A stretch of DNA of 14,277 bases, taken from positions 1 to 14,277 of the forward strand of contig CAYRMV010000088.1 of NCBI GenBank assembly GCA_964425255.1, in the 5' to 3' direction. Positions within the stretch are counted from its first letter, which is position 1; every line of letters begins with the position of its first letter. The notes under the pieces are model-generated. The model saw only the letters and a program-made list of their open reading frames with translations. It did no database searches and was not told the origin of the DNA. The DNA is from CAYRMV01 sp964425255. GTDB lineage: Bacteria > Bacteroidota > Bacteroidia > Flavobacteriales_D > Crocinitomicaceae. Both the position numbers and the translations under genes were made by a program. Shown piece by piece: positions 8,901 to 14,277 of the stretch.

Positions 8901-9442
8901 TTTTTCATTTCTTCTGAAGAACGAATAATGCGCATTCCGCGACCACCACCGCCAGCTGCTGCTTTTAACATGACAGGATAACCGATGCGTTCACCTTCTT
9001 GAATGGCAATTGTAATGTCTGTTAAATCCTTTTGGCTACTTTCAATAACAGGTACATGACACGCTGTTGCTACTCGTTTTGCAGTAATTTTATCCCCTAA
9101 ACTTTCGATTACTTTGGGGTCAGGGCCAATGAAAATGATTCCTTTATCACGACAAGCTTGAGCAAAATGTTTGTTCTCTGATAAAAATCCATATCCAGGA
9201 TGAATGGCATCAACTCCTTTTTCACATGCGAGATTTACAATTGCATCAATATCAAGATAAGGTTTTAATGGCTCATTTTCGTTGCCAATTTGATATGCTT
9301 CATCTGCTTTGTAGCGATGTTGCGAATAGCGATCTTCGAAAGTGTAAATAGCAACAGTTTGGATGTTTAATTCAGTACATGAACGCAACACACGAATGGC
9401 TATTTCACCTCTATTTGCAACAAGTATTTTTTTAATTTTCAT
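5990..9442 (-). CDS. pyc: pyruvate carboxylase, single-chain (EC 6.4.1.1)
   Basis: 1150 residues, the normal length for the single-chain enzyme. It makes oxaloacetate from pyruvate, bicarbonate and ATP on a biotin arm, in the cytoplasm, refilling the TCA cycle and feeding gluconeogenesis. Biotin carboxylase domain about 1-450: start KKILVANRGEIAIR, glycine-rich ATP loop GGGGRGMR (164-171), EVNPRIQVEH (290-299). Carboxyltransferase domain about 535-810: YTDTTLRDAHQS (535-546, metal-binding D537), lysine expected to be carboxylated in IKDMAG (K712), metal ligands in HTHDT (H741, H743), and the conserved Thr in TPSSKVVGD (T876). C-terminal biotin carrier: AMKMEN with biotinyl K1116. All catalytic landmarks are present, so it should be active. 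The carboxyltransferase domain separates it from propionyl- or acetyl-CoA carboxylase subunits. It follows the kinase-like gene by 14 bases on the same strand and is probably transcribed with it. Confidence 0.98.
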   Translation of the reverse strand: MKIKKILVANRGEIAIRVLRSCTELNIQTVAIYTFEDRYSQHRYKADEAYQIGNENEPLKPYLDIDAIVNLACEKGVDAIHPGYGFLSENKHFAQACRDKGIIFIGPDPKVIESLGDKITAKRVATACHVPVIESSQKDLTDITIAIQEGERIGYPVMLKAAAGGGGRGMRIIRSSEEMKNNFSSAKNEALNGFGDDTMFLEKYVENPKHIEVQIVADNHGNIRHLFERDCSTQRRHQKVVEVAPSYNVAPAITEKLYSYSVELAKAVNYNNVGTVEFLVAQDGSIYFLEVNPRIQVEHTVTEMVTGIDLIRTQILIAADYALTGEEINIGDQSSIKCNGFAIQCRITTEDPENNFTPDYGTITTYRHAGGNGIRLDEGSVYQGVKISPFFDSMLVKISASARTIDGARRKMTRALSEFRIRGVKTNIQFLQNVINHSDFSSGKVNVNFIQNSPELFEFSHSKDRATKIISYLGEVIVNGHPDVKVVDHNKVFRNPKVPTFNHHEAYPKGTKDLLTELGPDAFCDWLKQEKKIHYTDTTLRDAHQSLLATRMRTIDMLKVTESYAKNHPNTFSMEVWGGATFDVCMRFLHENPWKRLRQIRESVPNILLQMLFRSSNAVGYTAYPDNLIERFIIQAAENGMDIFRIFDSLNWVKAMEPSIRYVREKTNSIAEASISYTGDILDKNRGKYDLNYYLQMAKDLENAGAHIICIKDMAGLLKPYAATELIEGLKSTVKIPIHLHTHDTSSIQSATYLKAIEANVDVIDVALGGLSGLTSQPNFNSMVEMTRFQERHHEFDRMKLNEFSRYWEDVREYYYPFESGLKAGTADVYHHEIPGGQYSNLRPQVDSLGLTDRFDEVIDMYRQVNDLFGDVVKVTPSSKVVGDMANFMVASNITPSDVLTKGNEISFPESVINFFKGDLGQPVGGFPKEVQKVILKETQAYTDRPNEHMQPLNIEQEFSLFEQNFQKNFPRKLELEDYLSYALYPKVFKEVHEKIIAYGDVSTIPTKNFFYGMETHEEIMVQISEGKTILIKLLSVGAPNKEGKRTVFFKVNGQNRAIEIIDRSLKIETITNRKADSSNTKEIPAPLPGKLIHLYVQVGDSVKENDPLFIVEAMKMENVVRAHATGKIQEIVLKENSMVGQDDLVLVLA

Positions 9443-9456
9443 AGAGGGATTTTGAT

Positions 9457-10515
9457 TTAATGAATAATATAAGGGTTGATATTTTGATAATTTCGAAGGA
9501 CAAATTGAATCGCACTTGCCAATAAATCGCCCATTTCTTTTGATCGCTTGAAGTTGACATCTTTCGTTAAGTTGAAAAGATGTTTTTGAAGTTGTTGAAA
9601 ATGTTCTTTTGGTGCAAGTTCAACTTCTTTCATGCTTTCAAGTAAAAACTTTAATCGGTATTCTTCGGAAGATGCCCGTTTGGCAATCAAGCCCCGCTCT
9701 TCTCGTTTGTATTGCTCGATCGAACCAGGAGAAAGAATTTCATTGACTAAATCTTGCAAGGGTTTGTTTTCCCGAAAAGTGAAGGGGAAATAAATTTCAG
9801 GATCTCCTTCGTAACATTGTTGGTCAAAATCAATTGGTCGAAAACGATACATAATGCGATCAAAATCATGGCTTACCACCACCACATAATTGTATGCCCG
9901 CATGTCGCCTAGTAGTCGAACAAAACAGCGCTCGTTGAATTTAACAAATTCTTTGGCGATGGCAGATTTCTCTGAATGGGTACATTTATTAAGATAATAA
10001 TCCATGAAATAATCGCCAGGAATTCCGGATATATGCTCTTCAATAAGTGTTTCGCCACAGACCAAAAAATTGATTTGATTTGGCGACAAAAGATGTTCAA
10101 GTTCCAAACCATAAACCCTTGATGCATCCGCTTTTTTTACATAGAAAAAGACATAGTTATCGTTTAAGATATTTCGAACTTTAATTCGAAAAGGCTTAGT
10201 ATTCCCAAATGTACAAAAGTCGATGGTATCAACACTTAAGTATGGAAACATCTCATCTGTTCCATCTACATGCAAGATGGAGTAGATTTGTTTAATGGCG
10301 TTTTCTAATTCAATTCGTTCTTGAGCGGTGTAAAATGCAGTAATCCAAAGTGTGTTGTTTCCTTGGTCGTCAAAAATAGGTAAGCCTTCATCAAAACGCA
10401 AAAAATCTTCGTAACTGACAGGGAGTTTCGCATAGCGACTATATTTGCGTAAATAGCTTGAAAATTTATCCGAAATAGGATATGTTTTTTTCTTGTAGCG
10501 TATTTGTTCTTCCAT
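9457..10515 (-). CDS. uncharacterised protein with protein-kinase-like catalytic signatures, upstream of pyc
   Basis: 352 residues, soluble, with no signal peptide or membrane segment. I cannot name a family. Several features in order resemble the protein-kinase-like fold: a beta-strand-like YVFFYVKKAD (121-130) with lysines K127/K128 where the ATP-binding lysine would lie; a hinge-like stretch NFLVCGETLIEEHISGIPG (149-167); then LLGDMRAYNYVVV (201-213), where D204 and N209 have the D-x4-N spacing of a kinase catalytic loop; and RPIDFDQQ (226-233), where D229-F-D resembles the metal-binding DFG/DFD motif. No glycine-rich loop is obvious. The C-terminal third (about 265-340) is charged and helical-looking. 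The stop codon lies 14 bases before the pyc ATG, so the two probably share a message. The kinase-like fold is inferred from motif order; it could be a pseudokinase or an unrelated fold. Confidence 0.8.
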   Translation of the reverse strand: MEEQIRYKKKTYPISDKFSSYLRKYSRYAKLPVSYEDFLRFDEGLPIFDDQGNNTLWITAFYTAQERIELENAIKQIYSILHVDGTDEMFPYLSVDTIDFCTFGNTKPFRIKVRNILNDNYVFFYVKKADASRVYGLELEHLLSPNQINFLVCGETLIEEHISGIPGDYFMDYYLNKCTHSEKSAIAKEFVKFNERCFVRLLGDMRAYNYVVVVSHDFDRIMYRFRPIDFDQQCYEGDPEIYFPFTFRENKPLQDLVNEILSPGSIEQYKREERGLIAKRASSEEYRLKFLLESMKEVELAPKEHFQQLQKHLFNLTKDVNFKRSKEMGDLLASAIQFVLRNYQNINPYIIH

Positions 10516-10561
10516 AGCGAAAGTTTTTGCATTGATTTGTTTTGCAAAATTAGCGAAAGTT
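10515..10561. repeat. 11-base direct repeat flanking the -7 box
   Basis: TAGCGAAAGTT occurs exactly at 10515-10525 and 10551-10561, 36 bases apart. The second copy is part of the palindrome at 10551-10566. Between them, TTTTGCA (10525-10531) and TGCAAAA (10543-10549) form a further inverted repeat that could fold in the minus-strand 5' leader. Confidence 0.5.
10545..10552 (-). promoter_or_regulatory. -7 promoter box for the kinase-like/pyc operon
   Basis: The minus strand reads TAATTTTG, an exact TAnnTTTG match 30 bases upstream of the ATG at 10515. A T-rich run (plus-strand A-run 10567-10574) sits about where a -33 element would be, though it is not a clean TTTG. The box overlaps the end of a perfect palindrome by two bases. 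Confidence 0.48.
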
Positions 10562-10566
10562 CGCTA
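10551..10566. promoter_or_regulatory. palindromic operator candidate
   Basis: TAGCGAA-AG-TTCGCTA is a perfect 7+7 base inverted repeat with a 2-base centre. It lies between the -7 box and the presumed -33 region of the kinase-like/pyc promoter, where a bound dimeric repressor would block polymerase. An extended half-site TAGCGAAAGTT recurs at 10515-10525 over the start of the gene. No regulator gene is visible in the window. Confidence 0.42.
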
Positions 10567-10760
10567 GAAAAAAAGATTTTTCATTTTTTTATTTATAATC
10601 AAGATGTATCAAATGAAATTGAATTCAAAAAACCAAGCAGATTCAATGAAGTTACTTCGATGAGCTAATTTTATTTTCAATCTAAAGTTATTTAATCATT
10701 GTAGATAGTTAAAAAGTAGAGATTTATTTTTTTCTGTACATTTTATTGTTTTAACGGTCA

Positions 10761-10789
10761 TTTCGTTTCAAAGAAAATCTGTACCTTAG
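10761..10789 (+). promoter_or_regulatory. promoter candidate for the DUF1800/DUF1501 cluster
   Basis: TACCTTAG at 10782-10789 differs at one position from the Bacteroidota -7 consensus TAnnTTTG. A TTTC element at 10761-10764 lies 17 bases upstream in the -33 position. The start codon is about 56 bases downstream. Confidence 0.45.
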
Positions 10790-10845
10790 CGTTGAATAAA
10801 AATCGATTGAGTAAAACTTGTTTTGCTTAACTTAAAAATCAACGT

Positions 10846-12495
10846 ATGGCCTCACTGAATCCCATTTCAGGTTCACTCGGAGAAAGTAAAGCTGCTCATT
10901 TGTTGCGACGTGCGACCATGGGACCGACACTTCAGCAAATATCCGATTTTGCTTCCATGGATGCTCAAACGGCATTTTTAGCTTTGTTGCAACTTCAACC
11001 GCTTCCTCCATTGCCAATCGATCCAATGAATGGGACAAATTGGGTGCATCCAAATCTAAAACATCCTGATACGTTCAACACAACAATTGCTGATTACACA
11101 CGTAGTTGGTGGTTGGAAAATATGCGCGTTTCTGGAGCAAATTTAACGGATCGCATGGTTTGGTTTTACCACACGCATTTCCCAATGATCATGTCGCGCA
11201 TTGATGGTAATCCGCAGTTTGCCATTGATTATTTGCGTTTGATACGGTACTATGCACTTGGAAATTACAAGAAGTTGGTCAAAGCCATTTGTATTGATAA
11301 CGCCATGTTGATTCATTTAGATGGTAATTTGAATATCAAAGGTGTACCCCAAGAAAATTTTGCACGTGAGTTTTTGGAATTATTCACCGTTGGAAAAGGG
11401 GAGGAAGTTGGTCCAGGAAATTATTCTCATTTCACGGAGCAAGATGTTCAAGCGTTAACCAAAGTATTCACAGGTTGGGGAATTGACAACAGCTATCAGA
11501 CAATTGATTTAGAAACAAACTTACCAACGGGTAAAGTGAAATCAGGCAATGGCACGATTTCTTCTCAACACGACGTAAATACAAAGCAATTTTCATCGGC
11601 ATTCAATAACGCTCAGATTACAACCACAGATGTACAAGGTACGAATACAACCATAGACGCTGTTTACCAAGAGTTGGATGATGCTATCGAAATGATTTTT
11701 GCGTCGCCAAATACGGCAAAGCATATTTGTAGAAGAATTTACCGCGAATTTGTTTATTTTGAAATTACACCGGAAATCGAAACCGACATCATTGAGCCTT
11801 TAGCTACTGTATTAGAGAACAGTAATTTTGAAATTATGAGTGTCCTTGAAGTGTTGTTTAAAAGCGAACATTTTTATGATTTGGACACACCCATTACAAG
11901 TGATAACAACATTGGAGCGATAATCAAGTCTCCGATTGATTTGACGATAGGAACCTTGCGTTTGTTCGAGCTGGAAGTTCCATCTAGAAATACGGCTTTG
12001 GAGCTTCATTATGAACTTTTTGGTGAAATAAATCATCAATTGAGTTTACAAGGGTTGGAACTCTTCGAGCCGTATGATGTGGCGGGATACGATCCTTATT
12101 TTCAATTTCCTGATTTTCAGCGTTACTGGATTTCGTCTAATTACTTGGCAAATCGGTATAAATTAGCTGAAATATTAATCAACGGAATTGAAAATGGAAA
12201 TGGGGTACAACTAGTAAAATTAGATGTGGTTCAGTTTGTTCTGGATAAATGTTCCAATCCGTCTGATCCCGATAGTTTAATGACTGAATTGGTTTCTTGG
12301 CTTTTCCCGATTTCTATTGATAACGATCGATTTACGTATTTCCGAGATGCTGTTTTATTGGATCAATTGTCTGCATTTAACTGGACAAATGAATGGACTG
12401 CTTTTGAAAATACAGGAAATGACTCCAACGTTAGAGGGCAATTAGAAGCACTTTTTCTTGCAATGATGCAATCACCCGAATACCAACTTTATTAA
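10846..12495 (+). CDS. DUF1800 family protein
   Basis: 549 residues, of the usual length for the family. Family landmarks appear in order: HLLRRATMGPT (18-28), DRMVWFYHTHF (102-112), the alanine/arginine helix NFAREFLELFTVGKG (171-185), then FTEQDVQALTKVFTGWG (196-212) and the SSQHDVNTKQF segment around 240. The ATG at 10846 gives the normal family N-terminus directly, with no signal peptide, and there is no C-terminal T9SS domain. This contrasts with its exported partner. DUF1800 proteins have no established biochemical role but are repeatedly found beside DUF1501 genes, as here: the DUF1501 ATG follows this stop after 9 bases. The family call is firm; function and cellular location are unknown. 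Confidence 0.93.
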   Translation: MASLNPISGSLGESKAAHLLRRATMGPTLQQISDFASMDAQTAFLALLQLQPLPPLPIDPMNGTNWVHPNLKHPDTFNTTIADYTRSWWLENMRVSGANLTDRMVWFYHTHFPMIMSRIDGNPQFAIDYLRLIRYYALGNYKKLVKAICIDNAMLIHLDGNLNIKGVPQENFAREFLELFTVGKGEEVGPGNYSHFTEQDVQALTKVFTGWGIDNSYQTIDLETNLPTGKVKSGNGTISSQHDVNTKQFSSAFNNAQITTTDVQGTNTTIDAVYQELDDAIEMIFASPNTAKHICRRIYREFVYFEITPEIETDIIEPLATVLENSNFEIMSVLEVLFKSEHFYDLDTPITSDNNIGAIIKSPIDLTIGTLRLFELEVPSRNTALELHYELFGEINHQLSLQGLELFEPYDVAGYDPYFQFPDFQRYWISSNYLANRYKLAEILINGIENGNGVQLVKLDVVQFVLDKCSNPSDPDSLMTELVSWLFPISIDNDRFTYFRDAVLLDQLSAFNWTNEWTAFENTGNDSNVRGQLEALFLAMMQSPEYQLY

Positions 12496-12504
12496 CTCAT
12501 TTGT

Positions 12505-14157
12505 ATGAACAGACGCGATTTTATTCGTTTATCTTCCCTCATGGGATCTGGCATGATGCTCAAGTTGAACGGCGTTCCGCTTCATGCGTTTGAAGGAAAT
12601 GGCTTTTTACATAAAATGGCCAAATCGAGTATGAATGATCGGATTTTGGTTTTGATTCAATTGCATGGAGGAAACGATGGGTTGAACATGGTGGTTCCAA
12701 TCAATCAATACGCTCAATATTACAATCATCGAGCAAACATTGCTATTCCACAAGTTGGTCCTCGAAAATACATCACTTTAGATGCTACCTTACCTGACGA
12801 AAAACAAGTTGGATTGCATCCCGATATGACAGGGGCAAAATCCATGTATGACGATGGTAATATGGCGGTTATACAAAGTGTTTCGTATGAAAACATGAAT
12901 GGTTCGCACTTCCGAAGTCGAGATGTTTGGTACATGGGTGGCGACTACAATGAATATTTTAGCTCTGGATGGATGGGGCGTTATTTCGAACATTTTCACC
13001 CAGACTACCCAGATGGTTACCCGAATGCAACTTTGCCTGATCCGTTGGCTATTGAAATTGGAACAGGAGTTTCTTTAGCCTTTCATCGAAATGAAGGAAT
13101 TCCGGTTGGATTATCCATTCAAGATCCCAATGCATTTTATGATTTAATCAACAGCGTAGGTGCAGAGCCACCGCTGAGTTTTCCCGATACACATGCAGGT
13201 GATGAATTGGAATACATCATGCAAATTGAAAAACAATCCAATAATTATGCAGGTCGCTTGAAAGATGTGTTTAATGCAGGATCCAATTCAGGAACAATTT
13301 ATCCGGACATGTATCCATTTATCGCTCCAAGTAATGCCTTGCATAATCCGCTAGCACCTCAATTGAAAATTGTTTCTCGATTAATTAGTGGTGGAATTGG
13401 AACGAAAATTTTCCTTTGTCGCATCGGCGGTTTTGATACACATGCCAATCAGGTAATCAATTCCGATACAACTATGGGAGGCCATGCTGCTTTGATGTAT
13501 CATATTTCGTCCGCTGTGAAGGCGTTTTACGATGATTTGAAAAATATGGGCTTAGCCGATCGTGTTTTGACCATGACTTTTTCTGAATTTGGTCGTCGCG
13601 TAGCTTCCAATGCTAGTTATGGAACCGATCACGGAAATGCCGCTCCGATGTTGGTCTTTGGAACGTGTTTGAATCCAGGTGTCTATGGAACAAATCCAAA
13701 TTTAACGCCAAATGCTTTGCAAAGTGGAAATATTCCGATGCAACATGATTACCGACAGGTATTTAGTTCCGTGGTGAAAGATTGGTTTCAAGCACCAGAT
13801 GAAGCCATCGACCATGTTCGTTTTCAGGATTTTATTGATAATCGCGTTGATTATGTGGCTTGTAAAGAATTGAGTACTGCTGAATTATTCAAAGAGAACT
13901 TATGGTTGAAATGTCATCCGAATCCAACAACAGGTATGGTTCAAATACGGTATTTCCTGCACAAAGAATCTAAAGTTCAAATCGAAATTCGTGATTTAGC
14001 AGGAAGAACAATCGCTTCCATTGACAACGCACCTACACTTCCTGGAGAACATAGTTTGGACTATGATTTTTCGAAACTAGCCAATGGTACCTACCTCGTC
14101 GCTTTTACGGCAAACGAATCTATTTTACTGACCCAAAAAGTAGCATTAACCAAATGA
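12505..14157 (+). CDS. DUF1501 family protein with twin-arginine start and T9SS C-terminal domain
   Basis: 550 residues. The N-terminus MNRRDFIRLSS carries a twin-arginine motif (R3-R4-D-F-I-R) and a mildly hydrophobic stretch to about residue 28, typical of Tat substrates. The DUF1501 core has LHGGNDGLNMVVP (53-65), GGFDTH near 308, SEFGRR near 360 and GTDHG near 373. The family is related by fold to alkaline phosphatase/sulfatase-type enzymes, but no activity is established. Residues about 466-550 are a type A T9SS sorting domain: HPNPTTG (471-477), then a beta-sandwich with KVQIEIRDLAGR and a LANGTYLV near the end. The protein is therefore predicted to cross the inner membrane, probably by Tat, then the outer membrane by T9SS, and be released or anchored at the surface. 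It forms a tight operon with the DUF1800 gene and overlaps the next gene by 4 bases. Confidence 0.94.
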   Translation: MNRRDFIRLSSLMGSGMMLKLNGVPLHAFEGNGFLHKMAKSSMNDRILVLIQLHGGNDGLNMVVPINQYAQYYNHRANIAIPQVGPRKYITLDATLPDEKQVGLHPDMTGAKSMYDDGNMAVIQSVSYENMNGSHFRSRDVWYMGGDYNEYFSSGWMGRYFEHFHPDYPDGYPNATLPDPLAIEIGTGVSLAFHRNEGIPVGLSIQDPNAFYDLINSVGAEPPLSFPDTHAGDELEYIMQIEKQSNNYAGRLKDVFNAGSNSGTIYPDMYPFIAPSNALHNPLAPQLKIVSRLISGGIGTKIFLCRIGGFDTHANQVINSDTTMGGHAALMYHISSAVKAFYDDLKNMGLADRVLTMTFSEFGRRVASNASYGTDHGNAAPMLVFGTCLNPGVYGTNPNLTPNALQSGNIPMQHDYRQVFSSVVKDWFQAPDEAIDHVRFQDFIDNRVDYVACKELSTAELFKENLWLKCHPNPTTGMVQIRYFLHKESKVQIEIRDLAGRTIASIDNAPTLPGEHSLDYDFSKLANGTYLVAFTANESILLTQKVALTK

Positions 14158-14277
14158 TTACGATCAAAAACTTTCTTATTATTTGTTGTTTCATTACAAC
14201 ACCGATATTCGCCCAGAAATATGCTGTTTTTAGAACGAATGAAGCATTTTTAGGAGCAATGGGAGGGATGAATTTTT
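14154..14277 (+). CDS. secreted protein, N-terminal fragment, runs off right edge
   Basis: The ATG at 14154 overlaps the DUF1501 stop codon (ATGA), indicating translational coupling. The 41 visible residues begin MITIKNFLIICCFITTPIFA and then Q21, a clean signal peptide with the A-before-Q cut common in Bacteroidota. The mature start, KYAVFRTNEAFLGAMGGMNF, is not a family I recognise. Its place in the operon suggests it is a third exported component of the DUF1800/DUF1501 cluster. Too little is visible for any functional call. Confidence 0.75.
   Translation, partial: MITIKNFLIICCFITTPIFAQKYAVFRTNEAFLGAMGGMNF

Larger units (their letters stand above)
10516..10845. other. 330-base divergent intergenic region
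   Basis: This gene-free stretch separates the minus-strand kinase-like/pyc operon from the plus-strand DUF1800 cluster. It is strongly AT-rich. Promoter-like signals lie at both ends, and a 10-base palindrome TTGAATTCAA lies at 10619-10628. The middle (about 10630-10740) shows nothing I can interpret: no conserved reading frame, tRNA or evident riboswitch fold. Confidence 0.5.

Noticed and set aside
8294..8928. Plus-strand frames opposite pyc (104 and 80 codons)
   Set aside because: They are antisense to the conserved biotin carboxylase domain and show no recognisable protein features.
10305..10547. 80-codon minus-strand frame overlapping the 5' end of the kinase-like gene
   Set aside because: It overlaps in another frame a longer, better supported gene and would start over the -7 box; no motif supports it.
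10619..10628. TTGAATTCAA palindrome as an operator
   Set aside because: A 10-base AT-rich palindrome is easily due to chance here, and it is not placed over either promoter candidate.

Overview
The window looks like chromosomal DNA of a low-GC Bacteroidota bacterium, most likely of the Flavobacteriia type. Four things point there: a C-terminal domain of the type IX secretion (T9SS) kind, export signals ending in A/G before Gln, promoter-like TAnnTTTG boxes in place of sigma70 elements, and genes without Shine-Dalgarno sequences. The genus cannot be named from sequence alone.

Layout. (1) Bases 1-1066, minus strand: the N-terminal 355 codons of an ABC/AAA-type ATPase of the COG1106 (RloA/AbiLii-like) kind, running off the left edge. 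Its arginine codons (10 of 10 AGA/AGG) differ from its neighbours, which suggests an acquired, possibly phage-defence, gene. (2) 1280-5915, plus strand: a lipoprotein followed one base later by a 1105-residue secreted WG-repeat protein, almost certainly one operon. (3) 5990-10515, minus strand: a two-gene operon. The upstream gene is an uncharacterised 352-residue protein with protein-kinase-like catalytic signatures; 14 bases downstream comes full-length single-chain pyruvate carboxylase (pyc). (4) 10846-14277, plus strand: a three-gene cluster of a DUF1800 protein, a DUF1501 protein with a twin-arginine start and a T9SS C-terminal domain, and the start of a small secreted protein whose ATG overlaps the DUF1501 stop codon.

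How the genes may work together. Pyruvate carboxylase refills oxaloacetate for the TCA cycle and gluconeogenesis; its partner could be a regulator of central carbon flux, but only the co-transcription is visible. The DUF1800/DUF1501 pair is a recurrent bacterial pairing of unknown function, and here at least the DUF1501 partner is built to leave the cell. The lipoprotein/WG pair is likely an envelope or cell-surface module. A hairpin sits between the convergent WG and pyc genes. The 330-base divergent region at 10516-10845 holds promoter-like boxes for both directions and a perfect palindrome that may be an operator for the kinase-like/pyc operon. No tRNA, rRNA, CRISPR array or insertion sequence was seen.
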